From CADCWK01 sp965218235 (GTDB taxonomy: Bacteria; Chloroflexota; Chloroflexia; Thermomicrobiales; UBA6265): a stretch of 64,000 nt of DNA. The position numbers were made by a program, and so were the translations under genes. Shown here piece by piece: positions 24,873 to 33,249 of this stretch. Under the pieces are notes generated by a model. It searched no databases. It was not told the DNA's origin and saw nothing but the letters and a program-made list of their open reading frames with translations. The stretch lies in the NCBI GenBank assembly GCA_965218235.1, contig OZ244596.1:1488001-1552000 (forward strand), read 5' to 3'. Positions within the stretch are counted from its first letter, which is position 1. The number at the start of each line of letters is the position of its first letter.

Positions 24873-25682
24873 ATGGACACCCCAGACGAGACCAACACCC
24901 GGACCGATGCTGACCCGATGGCGCAGGAATGGGTCGTCGAGCCCGGCACCGATGTGGTCGACGCGCAGGGCAGCCACGTCGGCCGGATCGACGATATCCG
25001 CGACGGCTACCTGGTCGTTCGCAAGGGCCGCTTCTTCGCGTCCGATTTCTACATCCCGTTCGGCGCGATCGCTTCGCATGACGAGACGACGATCTACCTC
25101 AACGTCGTGGCCGACGACGCCGCGGCTGAGGTCTGGCATCAGCGACCAACTCCGGGAGCGCGTGATGGCGACGATGCGGCCGAGACAGGCGAGATGGACA
25201 CCGAGGAGCGGCTGGAGTTCCTGACCGACGCCGAGGGCAACGTCCGGGTGCCGATCATCCGCGAGGAGCTCTCGGCCACGCGGCGGCCGGTCGTGCGCGG
25301 CCAGGTCCGGATCGAGACGCAGATCGCCGAGCACGAGGAGACGCTCGAGGTCCCGGTGACGGAGGAGCGGGTCCGGATCCAGCGGCGCAGATTTGAGCAG
25401 GATGCCGATGGCTCGGACATCACGATCGACGGCGGCACGTTCAAGATTCCGTTCTACGACGATGACGTCGACCTCGATCGCCGGGTCCGGGTGATCGAGG
25501 AGATCATCATCACCCGGGAGGCCGTCGAGACCATCCGGCGGGTCCACGGCACCGTCCGGACTGAGACCGCGGAGGTCTTGGAGAGTGGGATTCCGGAGGC
25601 GAACCTCGATCCGGCGCACCGGGAGTCAACGACGACGACCGAGCAGACTCCGATCGAGACTGACCGACGCGACTCCTTCTAG
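24873..25682 (+). CDS. DUF2171/PRC-barrel-like and DUF2382 (YsnF/AvaK) stress protein
   Basis: 269 residues. The N-terminal ~80 residues form a PRC-barrel-like DUF2171 domain (VVDAQGSHVGRIDDIRDGYL, GRFFASDFYIPFGAI). The rest contains DUF2382 repeats rich in charged beta-strands (VPIIREELSATRR, RIETQIAEHEETLEVPVTEE, RRVRVIEEIIITREAVETI). Related proteins are linked to desiccation or general stress in other bacteria; mechanism unknown. The small protein at 28839 has the same N-terminal domain alone. ATG 24873 follows GAGGAGACG. A 19-bp hairpin ends the transcript. Confidence 0.83.
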   Translation: MDTPDETNTRTDADPMAQEWVVEPGTDVVDAQGSHVGRIDDIRDGYLVVRKGRFFASDFYIPFGAIASHDETTIYLNVVADDAAAEVWHQRPTPGARDGDDAAETGEMDTEERLEFLTDAEGNVRVPIIREELSATRRPVVRGQVRIETQIAEHEETLEVPVTEERVRIQRRRFEQDADGSDITIDGGTFKIPFYDDDVDLDRRVRVIEEIIITREAVETIRRVHGTVRTETAEVLESGIPEANLDPAHRESTTTTEQTPIETDRRDSF

Positions 25683-25767
25683 CGACCATGGCGAGTCGGC
25701 AACCGTTGCGCGAGAACGATGTTCCGGGGAGGAGCGAAGCAACGGAGTGAATCGACCGCATGCAATG

Positions 25768-25810
25768 AACGAAACGGACCGGAGCAATTAGTGCTCCGGT
25801 CCGTTTCGTT
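25768..25810. terminator. strong bidirectional terminator
   Basis: Perfect 19-bp stem (25768-25786 with 25792-25810) and a 5-base loop ATTAG. The right arm ends in GTTTCGTT followed by GTT; the left arm provides A-rich AACGAAAC, so it can act in both directions. It lies exactly between the convergent DUF2382 gene and the ferredoxin gene. Confidence 0.9.
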
Positions 25811-25839
25811 GTTATCCACGGGAAGAAGCCCCGGAACCG

Positions 25840-26082
25840 CTAGTGCTTGAAGAACCCCGCGTTCAGGTCCTTGAAGCTGAACCAGTTCTCGGGGACGTCG
25901 TCCTCAAAGAAGATCGCCTCGACCGGGCAGACCTCGGCGCAGACGCCGCAGTCGATGCACTCGTCCGGATTGATGAAGTACTGGTCGGCATCGTCCGTCG
26001 AGTGGATGCAGTCCACCGGGCAGACTTCGACGCACGAGGCGTCCTTGGTTCCGATGCAGGGCTGGGTGATGATGTAGGCCAT
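25840..26082 (-). CDS. fdxA: 7Fe/8Fe ferredoxin (FdxA-type)
   Basis: 80 residues, a small soluble electron carrier. Two cluster motifs are seen: C9 then C17, C21 and C25 within PCIGTKDASCVEVCPVDCI, and CIDCGVCAEVCPVEAIF with a full C-x2-C-x2-C-x3-C-P. The first motif lacks the compact C-x2-C-x2-C spacing and fits a 3Fe-4S or modified cluster as in seven-iron ferredoxins of Thermus and Mycobacterium. The C-terminal tail (ENWFSFKDLNAGFFKH) is typical of that group. A ribosome-binding AGGAGTG precedes the ATG. Partners could be P450s such as the one at 30913. Confidence 0.93.
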   Translation of the reverse strand: MAYIITQPCIGTKDASCVEVCPVDCIHSTDDADQYFINPDECIDCGVCAEVCPVEAIFFEDDVPENWFSFKDLNAGFFKH

Positions 26083-26433
26083 GTCCGCTCACTCCTGTGG
26101 ACGCCGCATCCCGACCCGTCGCAGGACCAGGTAGTCCTGGCGACAGCTGGAGACGGTCCAGAGAACGTTTGCGCGCTGGCTGGACCCGCTGGGACGCGAA
26201 GACGCTCGTCGGTGACGAACTCGCAGGCTCAGGGAGTATAGCCACCGTTCATCGGCGACTCAACCGGCGCGGGGATCGCGGGCCGACTGGCTCCGCGTCG
26301 ATCAGTCCAGCGCGACAATCTGGACCGGTCCGGAGTTGTGTAGGGCAACCAACATCAAGGGCTTGGTGGCTCCATCGTCCCTGAGCCCGGGGATTGATCC
26401 CCGGGCAAACGTCGGCTCCCGCAATTGATGGCG
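26083..26433. other. intergenic region upstream of ferredoxin
   Basis: 351 bases between the ferredoxin start and the end of the GNAT gene, both on the minus strand. It must carry the ferredoxin promoter. I find no clear -10/-35. The only strong structure is the hairpin at 26385-26406. Confidence 0.5.
26385..26406 (-). terminator. terminator after argH-GNAT operon
   Basis: GCCCGGGGAT and ATCCCCGGGC form a 10-bp GC-rich inverted repeat with a minimal loop, 28 bases beyond the minus-strand GNAT stop. Confidence 0.6.
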
Positions 26434-27027
26434 TCAGGACACGACCGTGCCCCGCCAGCGAGACATGAGCTGATGGGGCATCCCGCGAATCTCGTAGGGG
26501 GCGCCGAGCGCGATGAAGCCGAGCCGGCGGTAGAACGGGACCGCGTGGCCCTGGGAACTGAGTCTGACGCTGGCCGCGCCCGCCTCGTCGGCCGCCCGCA
26601 GCATCAGCCGCATGACCGCCGCGCCCGCGCCGGCGCCGCGGAACTCCGGGAGCGTCGCGACCCAGGTGATCTGCGCCTCCGAGCCCGGCGCCCGGCCCAG
26701 CGTCAACCGGCCGGCGCTGATCACCATCCTCCCGTCGACGACCAGGTCCGGCGGGGTGGTCTCGGGCCGGTCCGGCGGAACTGGGATCGTCGCGATCGCC
26801 TGGAAGCTCCGGATGTCGTCGCTGTCGGTGACGGATTCGCCGATGAACCCCTGCTCCTCGTGGAACACCCGCCGCCGCACGACCTGGATCGCCAGCATGT
26901 CGGCCGACCCGCGTCCCTCCCGGGCGACGACCGTCCCGCGGTCGACCACGCCTGGAGGTTCAGGGCCGTCGTTGGTGGCGTCATCGTCGCCGGTGAGGTG
27001 ACGCCAGAAGTCGGTCAGGCTACGCAT
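26434..27027 (-). CDS. GNAT family N-acetyltransferase, translationally coupled to argH
   Basis: 197 residues from ATG 27027, which overlaps the argH stop as ATGCGTAG. The GNAT fold is recognised by VVRRRVFHEEQGF, a DGRMVISAGRL strand, the acetyl-CoA loop (ATLPEFRGAGAGAAVMRLML) and the C-terminal FYRRLGFIALGAPYEI. The tight coupling to argininosuccinate lyase raises the possibility of an N-acetylglutamate synthase role, since ArgH-acetyltransferase fusions (ArgH(A)) are known in marine gammaproteobacteria. The domain itself looks like a generic GNAT, so this remains a hypothesis. Longer starts at 27057 and 27105 are less likely. Confidence 0.8.
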   Translation of the reverse strand: MRSLTDFWRHLTGDDDATNDGPEPPGVVDRGTVVAREGRGSADMLAIQVVRRRVFHEEQGFIGESVTDSDDIRSFQAIATIPVPPDRPETTPPDLVVDGRMVISAGRLTLGRAPGSEAQITWVATLPEFRGAGAGAAVMRLMLRAADEAGAASVRLSSQGHAVPFYRRLGFIALGAPYEIRGMPHQLMSRWRGTVVS

Positions 27028-28519
27028 CGGTCCCGGACCCCATCGCGTCACTGTCATTCGCCGGGCGCCGCATGATCGCGTCGTGGGCGGCCTGGCGCTC
27101 GTCAAGCCAGGCGCGGGCCTCGGCCAGGCGGGCGACGATCCGGCCCTGCGCCCGCCGGACCTGGCCGGGCGCCGTCCCGCCGGTGATGTCCCGGGCCGAG
27201 ACGCTCGTCAGCGCGTCGAGCGGCGGGCGCTCCTGGCCGAAGACCGGGTGGACGGCCACCCACTCGGCCTCACTCAGGTCGGCGAAGGTCCGGCCCTCGG
27301 CGACGCACCGGGCGACCAGCCGGCCAACGACGCCGTGGGCCTCGCGGAAGGGAACGCCGTGCCGGGCGAGCAGGTCGGCGGAGTCGGTGGCGAGGGCGAA
27401 GTCGGCCACGGCGGCGGCGGCCATCCGCTCCCGCTCCCAGCGCATCGTCCGGAGCATCGGCGGGACGACGTCGAGGACGAGGATCAGGGAGTCGATCGTG
27501 TCGAACAGGCCCTCCTTGTCCTCCTGGAGGTCTTTGTTGTAGGTCAGCGGCAGACCCTTGGTCGTGACCATCATCCCGACGAGGTGGCCGATGATCCGGC
27601 CGGTCTTGCCGCGGGCCAGCTCGGCGATGTCGGCGTTCTTCTTCTGGGGCATGATCGAGGAGCCGGTCGCGAAGGCGTCGTCCAGCACGGCGAACCGGAA
27701 CTCGGCCGACGTCCAGAGGACGACCTCCTCGCTCAGCCGGGAGATGTGGAGCTGGGTCATCGCGCAGGCGTTGAGCAGGTCGAGGACGAAGTCGCGGTCG
27801 GAGACGGCGTCCATGCTGTTCTCGATCGGCCCATCGAAGCCGAGCTCGGCGGCGACGCCCTCGCGGTCGAGCGGGAAGGTCGATCCGGCCAGCGCCGCCG
27901 CGCCGAGTGGGCTCCGGTTGAGCCGGACGATCGCCTGCCGGAGGCGGTCGGCGTCGCGCTCCAGCATGGCGATGTAGGCATGGAGGTGGTGGGCGAGGAC
28001 GACCGGCTGAGCCCGCTGGAGGTGGGTGTAGCCGGGCATGACCGTCTCGGCGTGGTCAGCGGCGACGCCGGCCAGTGTCTCGGCCAGCCCGAGGACGCCG
28101 CCGAGGACCCGGTAGGCCGCGCCCCGGGCCCAGAGGCGGAAGTCGGTCGCGACCTGGTCGTTGCGGCTCCGGGCGGTGTGGAGCGTGCCGGTCACGTCGC
28201 CGATCCGCTCCCGCATGATCCGCTCGACCGCGGTGTGGATGTCCTCGTCGGCGAGCGTGAAGGCGACGGCACCGAGGTCGGCGTCGTCCCAGACCTGCCA
28301 GAGCGCGGCTTCGAGCGTGGCCGCGTCGTCAGCGGAGATGATGCCCTGGCGGGCCAGCATCCGGGCGTGGGCGACCGAGCCGCGGATGTCCTCCCGGATG
28401 AACCGCTGGTCGAAGCCGATCGAGGCGTTGAACGCCTGCAGCCGCTGGTCGGGCGTCGCGGCGAAGCGCGATCCCCAGCCCCAGGTCGTGCCCGACGCGT
28501 TCCCACTCCCTGCCGACAC
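27020..28519 (-). CDS. argH: argininosuccinate lyase
   Basis: 499 residues. It cleaves argininosuccinate to arginine and fumarate, the last step of arginine synthesis. Superfamily hallmarks are DEDIHTAVERIM, TGTLHTARSRNDQVATD, the MPGYTHLQRAQPVVLAHH block and the signature GSSIMPQKKNAD with the catalytic Ser loop. N- and C-terminal lengths are normal. The start at 28519 is GTG with GGGAGGGGACC upstream. No other arg genes are adjacent, although an acetylornithine-type aminotransferase lies at 34478. The leader carries a large hairpin (28590-28628). Confidence 0.96.
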   Translation of the reverse strand: MSAGSGNASGTTWGWGSRFAATPDQRLQAFNASIGFDQRFIREDIRGSVAHARMLARQGIISADDAATLEAALWQVWDDADLGAVAFTLADEDIHTAVERIMRERIGDVTGTLHTARSRNDQVATDFRLWARGAAYRVLGGVLGLAETLAGVAADHAETVMPGYTHLQRAQPVVLAHHLHAYIAMLERDADRLRQAIVRLNRSPLGAAALAGSTFPLDREGVAAELGFDGPIENSMDAVSDRDFVLDLLNACAMTQLHISRLSEEVVLWTSAEFRFAVLDDAFATGSSIMPQKKNADIAELARGKTGRIIGHLVGMMVTTKGLPLTYNKDLQEDKEGLFDTIDSLILVLDVVPPMLRTMRWERERMAAAAVADFALATDSADLLARHGVPFREAHGVVGRLVARCVAEGRTFADLSEAEWVAVHPVFGQERPPLDALTSVSARDITGGTAPGQVRRAQGRIVARLAEARAWLDERQAAHDAIMRRPANDSDAMGSGTDA

Positions 28520-28838
28520 GGTCCCCTCCCGGATGGCTTCTCGCTGAATGCGTGTCTAAGTGCGTGTCTGAGTGCAGGACGCCGCTGTGCCGGACTGACT
28601 GACCGGTGACGGCGGTCAGTCAGTCCGGACCGGTGATCTGCCGCGTGGAGCGGCAAGGAATGCATCCGGCAGTGTATACGTAGATCGTGCACCGGGGGTG
28701 CGTGGGCAACAGCCGTCGTCCGCGGTCGGTCGACCACGGCAGCGAACATGCGCCAGCGGTAACAGGAAGGCCCGTCGCGCCGGCGACTGGGTCGTTGGTT
28801 GGCGGGCGCAAGGCAGCCGGCCGGAGCGAGGGACGACG
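28520..28838. promoter_or_regulatory. divergent intergenic region with argH leader hairpin and tandem repeat
   Basis: The region separates argH (minus) from the DUF2171 gene (plus). A 16-bp perfect stem (28590-28605 with 28613-28628, loop 7 bases) sits 71 bases upstream of argH. A smaller hairpin TGCCGC-GTGGA-GCGGCA is at 28639-28655. Between the main stem and argH, TGCGTGTCTAAG is repeated as TGCGTGTCTGAG (28549-28572). A GTATAC element at 28674-28679 could be a -10. The main hairpin may attenuate argH or act as an operator; no T-box or known riboswitch motif is visible. Confidence 0.5.
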
Positions 28839-29090
28839 ATGGTTCAGGGCAAGGTGCCGGTCGGTACGCGGGTCATGGCGCTCGATGGCGAGAGCCTCGG
28901 TACCATTCGGGAGGCCCGGCGCAACTACCTGCTGGTCTCGATCCCCGGATCGGAGGACGACCTTGAGGTACCGTCAGCCGCGGTCGGCCGGCTGGAGCAG
29001 GGGACGCTCTACCTGACCGTCAACCGCGGCGCCCTGACCGTCTCCCATGATGGCAAGACCTATGAGCGCCTGCACGCCCGCGACACCTAG
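28839..29090 (+). CDS. small DUF2171/PRC-barrel-like protein
   Basis: 83 residues: VPVGTRVMALDGESLGTIRE, NYLLVSIPG, EVPSAAVGRLEQGTLYLTVN. This is the same small beta-barrel domain found at the N-terminus of the protein at 24873. It is complete without other domains. ATG 28839 is preceded by GGAGCGAGGGACG. It ends 5 bases before the PAP2 phosphatase gene and is probably co-transcribed with it. Confidence 0.75.
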   Translation: MVQGKVPVGTRVMALDGESLGTIREARRNYLLVSIPGSEDDLEVPSAAVGRLEQGTLYLTVNRGALTVSHDGKTYERLHARDT

Positions 29091-29095
29091 CGAGC

Positions 29096-29842
29096 ATGGC
29101 AGGCCGGTTCTCCACGCGCCCAGTCATGGCTGACCAGCCACGCGGCGCTCGAACGACAGGTCGGCCCCGCCGATGGCTGGTTGGCCCAGTGGTCGTGGTG
29201 TATCTGATCCTGCTGGGCTGGCTCACGCTCGCCGCGGCCGGGCCGGGGACGGTCTGGTGGGACCGACCAGTTCAGCGCGATATCCGGGCGGTTGACGGGC
29301 CGGGCTGGGGTGTCGTCGCCGATATCGGCAACTGGCTCGGCGTGACCGTCGTCGGACTGGTGATCCTCGCTGCCGTCGCGTCGTTCTGCATTCTCCGGCA
29401 TCGTCTGGCGGAGGCGGCGCTGCTGGGCGGCGTTGCCCTGATCCGCTCCCTGAACTGGCCGCTCAAGTGGCTGGTCGACAGTCCACGTCCCGCGACCAAC
29501 GCGCAGGGCACCAACGATGTCGCGAACGGGCTGGGCTACCCGAGCGGCCACGCGATGGGGACGATGCTGATCGGTGGGGCGCTGGCCGTGCTCGTGTTCC
29601 GTGTGACGACGACGCGACGTACCCGGGTCGCCACGCTGCTGGCCGTGACCGCCGCGATCCTCGCCACCGGCTATGCCCGGGTGGCAGTCCGGGCGCACTG
29701 GCCCAGCGACGTGCTTGGTGGCTGGCTCTGGGGGATCGGGCTGCTTGGTGTCGTCCTGCTGGTGACGCGTTCGGTCGAGCGACGGTCGGCCGCGCGGCGC
29801 GAGCCGCGACCCACCCCGAACGCGCCGCCGCATCGAGGATGA
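29096..29842 (+). CDS. PAP2 superfamily membrane phosphatase
   Basis: 248 residues with about six predicted spans. All three phosphatase motifs are there: KWLVDSPRP, YPSGHAMG and ARVAVRAHWPSDVLGG, including the conserved Lys, Arg, both His and the Asp. Enzymes of this type dephosphorylate phosphatidic acid, phosphatidylglycerol-phosphate or undecaprenyl pyrophosphate at the outer face of the membrane. Which one cannot be told from the sequence. It starts 5 bases after the DUF2171 gene. Confidence 0.88.
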   Translation: MAGRFSTRPVMADQPRGARTTGRPRRWLVGPVVVVYLILLGWLTLAAAGPGTVWWDRPVQRDIRAVDGPGWGVVADIGNWLGVTVVGLVILAAVASFCILRHRLAEAALLGGVALIRSLNWPLKWLVDSPRPATNAQGTNDVANGLGYPSGHAMGTMLIGGALAVLVFRVTTTRRTRVATLLAVTAAILATGYARVAVRAHWPSDVLGGWLWGIGLLGVVLLVTRSVERRSAARREPRPTPNAPPHRG

Positions 29843-29855
29843 CGACCCCTGGCGT

Positions 29856-30416
29856 TCAGCCGCCGCGGCGGGCGTCACTGCCGCTGTTGAGTTCCCGGAG
29901 GAACGCGCTCAGCGTCCGGGCGGATTCCTGAATCGACATCAGCCGATCCTCGTCCCAGGCGCCCAGGATGGCCCGGATGTCCTCGACGAAGGACTCTTCG
30001 ATGCGGAAGCTGATCTCGCGGCCGGCCTCGGTGATCTCCAGCTGGGTCCGGCGCCGGTCGAGCGATGTCCGGACGCGGCGGACATAGCCCAGCGTCTCGA
30101 GCCGGTCCGTGATCGAGGTGATCGCGGTCGGCGTCACGTCGAGCCGGTCAGCCAGGCTACGCAGCGTCGGCGTCGCCTCGTCCCGGATCAGGTAGAGCAC
30201 GCTGGTGAGCGACGGGCTGAGGCCGAGACGCTCGCGACGGACCCATGGCCGTAGCCAGTGATCCATCTGCAACTGGGTAAGCAGAAGATCGCGGGCGACC
30301 ACGGTGTGCGTCGCATCGGGAAGGGGCGTCACTTTGGTCGCGTCGTCTCCGTCCGGAGCGACCAGAACGGCCGGTCCGTTCCCGCGATTCCCGTCGACCC
30401 CGTTCGGCTGCGTCAT
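29856..30416 (-). CDS. MarR family transcriptional regulator
   Basis: 186 residues from ATG 30416, which has GGAGGCGAG directly upstream. The winged helix is recognised by LTSVLYLIRDEATPTLRSLA, DRLDVTPTAITSITDRLETL and the wing GYVRRVRTSLDRRRTQLEIT. No cysteine suggests redox sensing of OhrR type. It is convergent with PAP2 and lies upstream of an AT-richer promoter region. Target genes may include itself or the downstream operon at 30572-32166 on the same strand, but this is a guess. Confidence 0.88.
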   Translation of the reverse strand: MTQPNGVDGNRGNGPAVLVAPDGDDATKVTPLPDATHTVVARDLLLTQLQMDHWLRPWVRRERLGLSPSLTSVLYLIRDEATPTLRSLADRLDVTPTAITSITDRLETLGYVRRVRTSLDRRRTQLEITEAGREISFRIEESFVEDIRAILGAWDEDRLMSIQESARTLSAFLRELNSGSDARRGG

Positions 30417-30571
30417 CTCGCCTCCGGTGCACCGAGACACACCCTCCCCGAAACGTTCTCCGGCGAGCATGGTGAGTCGGTTCTTGCCACAGAAAAGCTA
30501 TCACAGGATCATACTCCATTCAGGAAAAAACTCAAGCGTCGCACCATCCACTGGCTGCGCACCGGATCACG

Positions 30572-30916
30572 TCATCCATGGGCCTGGCGGCTGTCTCTGG
30601 GGGCTTCCCGCCGGTCCCGCAGCCCGTAGTCCCGGCTGATGTCGGCGATCCGGAGGCGATAGTCGCGAAAGATCGTCGCCCGGCCCGCCGTCTGGGCGAA
30701 ACGGTGCGGCTCCACGTTGCGCCACTGGGCAACGGCCGCCTCGTCCCGCCAGAACGACAAGGAAAGGAGCTTGCCCGGATGGGAGAGACTCTCGAATCGC
30801 TCGATCGAGAGGAACCCGTCGATGTCGTCCAGGAGTGGCCGCAGGTCGGTTGCGATGTCGAGATAGCGCTGGCGCTGCCCGTCGGCGGGCTCCAGCTCGA
30901 AGATGACGGCGATCAT
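30572..30916 (-). CDS. antibiotic biosynthesis monooxygenase (ABM) domain protein
   Basis: 114 residues with the ferredoxin-like ABM fold: MIAVIFELEPADGQRQRYLD, FLSIERFESLSHPGKLLSLS, FWRDEAAVAQWRN and the RIADISRDYG end. Many such proteins are quinol or heme monooxygenases, others are structural. Its ATG overlaps the stop of the P450 gene by 4 bases, which shows an operon and likely joint function in oxidative modification of a small molecule. Confidence 0.83.
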   Translation of the reverse strand: MIAVIFELEPADGQRQRYLDIATDLRPLLDDIDGFLSIERFESLSHPGKLLSLSFWRDEAAVAQWRNVEPHRFAQTAGRATIFRDYRLRIADISRDYGLRDRREAPRDSRQAHG

Positions 30917-32166
30917 GGTGTCCTCCTGAGGTAGGTGGTGGGCGAAGCCGATCCGGCGTTCGGGGCGGACAGGATCGAGATCCGGGTATTCGGGGACGGC
31001 ACGAACCGCGGCGGCTTGACGCTGGCGCTGGCGAGTCCATGGCGGATGCCGTGGCGCACGCCGGCGAGCGCGATGGTCCGGGCCAGTCGTTGGCAGGGGC
31101 AGTGGTGCGGCCCGGCTCCGAACGTCAGCGACTGATCTCCAGTGCGGTTCGGGTCGAAGTGATCCGGTTCGGGGCAGATGTCCGGGTCGCGATTCGCCGT
31201 CGCGAGGAGCAGCAGGAGCGTGGCTCCCGGAGGAATGACCTGACCGCCGATGCTGGTCGTCTCGGCGACGACCCGCCGGGTGTTCTGGACCGGCGGGTCG
31301 TAGCGGGCAGTCTCGTCAAGGATTCGATCGAGGCTGCCCGGATCCGCGGCCGCCACTGACGGCGCGGGGTGGGTCGCCAGCGCCCGCAGCGTGTTGCCGA
31401 TCAACCCGGCCGTGGCGGCGAGGCTCTGGAACAGGACGCCGATCGCGTTGGCGATGATGGTGTCCCGATCGGTCATGCCTGTCGATTCCGCCTGTCGGAC
31501 GAACTCACCGAGCAGACCCGGAGTATCGCCAGCCGGTTGATCCAGTAGAGCGTCGACCTGAGCGACTAGCTCCCGTGTCGCCAGTTCGCCAGCGGCGAGG
31601 TCCCCGGTGAATGGTGCTGGAGCGATCGCGTCGGCGAACCGGCTTACCCGCTCTGTCAGCTCATCCAGCATCGATCCGGTGAGACCAAGCAGCGATCCCA
31701 TCGCCATGACGGGCAGCGCCAACAGAGCCCGGATTGGCCAGTCCGGGGCGCCGGACTGGGCCGCGGCCGCGAAGACGCGTTCGGCGGTGACATCGGCGAG
31801 GTGCGACGAGCGCTCCGGCGGGACCAGCGCGACGGCCGTCTCGAGCGCTCGCCGGGTTGCCTGGCTCCGTCGCCCGTCAGTCATGCGAACCAGGCGAGCA
31901 AAGACGTCGCCGGTGATCGTCCCCACAAGTGCGGTCGGAACGGGCTCAGCGACTGGTCGGATCCGAATGGCCGGGCTGACCAACACCTCGGCGATCGCGG
32001 CGTGGCCGGTGACGAGCCAGATACCAAGACGCTGATCGAACTGAATAGGACCCCCGGCGGCCAGTTCGCGGTAGTAGGGGTAGGGGTCGGGATGCGTCAC
32101 GGCGGCGATTGGATCGGCCGGTTCGGGCGCAGTTCGGTTGGTGGCAGGGTGAAAGGACCTTCGCAT
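30913..32166 (-). CDS. cytochrome P450
   Basis: 417 residues from ATG 32166. The heme-binding loop is FGAGPHHCPCQRLAR with the axial Cys. The K-helix E-x-x-R is ETAR in LDETARYDPPVQNTRR, and the region around PDHFDPNRTGDQS precedes the heme loop. In the I-helix the usual A/G-G-x-x-T is degenerate (SLAATAGLIGN), which may affect oxygen activation. It is a soluble bacterial class I-type enzyme. The overlap with the ABM gene and the divergent LysR gene (112 bases away) suggest an inducible oxidation module. Electron donor not linked here; the ferredoxin at 25840 is a candidate. Confidence 0.9.
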   Translation of the reverse strand: MRRSFHPATNRTAPEPADPIAAVTHPDPYPYYRELAAGGPIQFDQRLGIWLVTGHAAIAEVLVSPAIRIRPVAEPVPTALVGTITGDVFARLVRMTDGRRSQATRRALETAVALVPPERSSHLADVTAERVFAAAAQSGAPDWPIRALLALPVMAMGSLLGLTGSMLDELTERVSRFADAIAPAPFTGDLAAGELATRELVAQVDALLDQPAGDTPGLLGEFVRQAESTGMTDRDTIIANAIGVLFQSLAATAGLIGNTLRALATHPAPSVAAADPGSLDRILDETARYDPPVQNTRRVVAETTSIGGQVIPPGATLLLLLATANRDPDICPEPDHFDPNRTGDQSLTFGAGPHHCPCQRLARTIALAGVRHGIRHGLASASVKPPRFVPSPNTRISILSAPNAGSASPTTYLRRTP

Positions 32167-32278
32167 GGAAGAACCCTCGATCGGAGGCGTAGGCGATCCG
32201 GTCACTCCAGCCTATGTCCGGAATCGTCATGTGGCCAATGCGATGATGTGTGGATGGCCATGCGATAAGCTGATGTCC

Positions 32279-33178
32279 ATGGAGATGATCGAGATCGAGG
32301 CGTTCCTCGCGGTCGCCAATGCCGGGCAGTTCACGCGGGCGGCGCAGATGCTGCACCTGTCCCAGCCCGCCGTCAGCCGGCGGATCGAGACACTGGAGCG
32401 GGAACTGGGCACCCGGTTGTTCGACCGGATCCCGCAGGGGGTCCGGCTGACCATGGCCGGCGAGGCGTTCCTGCCCCATGCCGAGCGGATCGGCGCCGCC
32501 GCGGTCGACGGACTTCGCGCGGTCCGGGAACTGGATGACACGATCTCGGGGCGGGTCGCGCTGGCCCTCGTCGGGACGCTCGCCAGCACGGCGCTCCCCC
32601 GGCGACTGCGGGCCTTTCATGAGCGGTTCCCCGATGTTCATGTCACGATCCGGACGGACCGCAGCGATGGGGTCAGTCGGGCCGTTCGACAGGGAGAGGC
32701 CGACATTGGCCTGCGTTACTTCGGCGACCCGTCGCCCGGTCTCGTCTCGCTGTCGGTCGGGGACGAGTCACTGGTCGTCGTCGGCGCGCCGGACTCGCCG
32801 CTGGCCACTTCCCATCCGGTCGGACCAGACGATCTCGCTGGTCAGTCGTGGGTTAGTTACCCGGTCGGCACTGCGTCATCGGGGGAGCAGTTCGCCCGCC
32901 TCTTGCGGCGGCAACTCGGGCGGGTCGGCATCCAACCGGAGACGGTGATCGAGATCGACAGCCTGACCGCCCAGAAGCGGCTGATCGAGGCCGGCTTCGG
33001 CGTTGGGCTGCTGCCGGTGAGCGCGATCGAGGAGGAGCTGCGCCTTGGGACCCTCACCATCCTGCCAGTGCCGGAGCTGACCGCGACCGTCCCGATCGTC
33101 GCGATCCACCGGCGGGAAGGTTCGCTTGCTCCCGCCGCCCGGCATCTGCTGACGACCGTGATGAGGGCCGATGGATAA
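32279..33178 (+). CDS. LysR family transcriptional regulator
   Basis: 299 residues. The N-terminal HTH is standard (EAFLAVANAGQFTRAAQMLH, LSQPAVSRRIETLERELGT, RLFDRIPQGVRLT). The effector-binding domain follows (LALVGTLASTALPRRL, RAVRQGEADIGLRYFG). ATGs at 32273 and 32285 are also possible. It is divergent from the P450-ABM operon, the classical layout for a LysR regulator controlling its neighbour. In the 112-base shared region TGCGAT is repeated (32239 and 32261 area), but no clear T-N11-A dyad was found. Confidence 0.9.
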   Translation: MEMIEIEAFLAVANAGQFTRAAQMLHLSQPAVSRRIETLERELGTRLFDRIPQGVRLTMAGEAFLPHAERIGAAAVDGLRAVRELDDTISGRVALALVGTLASTALPRRLRAFHERFPDVHVTIRTDRSDGVSRAVRQGEADIGLRYFGDPSPGLVSLSVGDESLVVVGAPDSPLATSHPVGPDDLAGQSWVSYPVGTASSGEQFARLLRRQLGRVGIQPETVIEIDSLTAQKRLIEAGFGVGLLPVSAIEEELRLGTLTILPVPELTATVPIVAIHRREGSLAPAARHLLTTVMRADG

Positions 33179-33249
33179 CCAACGCTACGGCGGCATCCCG
33201 CGAGGGACACCGCCGCGCTGTGTCGACCGATTGTCGTGGGGAAAAGGGC

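Noticed and set aside
28520..28690. T-box or arginine riboswitch upstream of argH
   Set aside because: The T-box sequence and specifier-loop features are absent; only simple hairpins are present.
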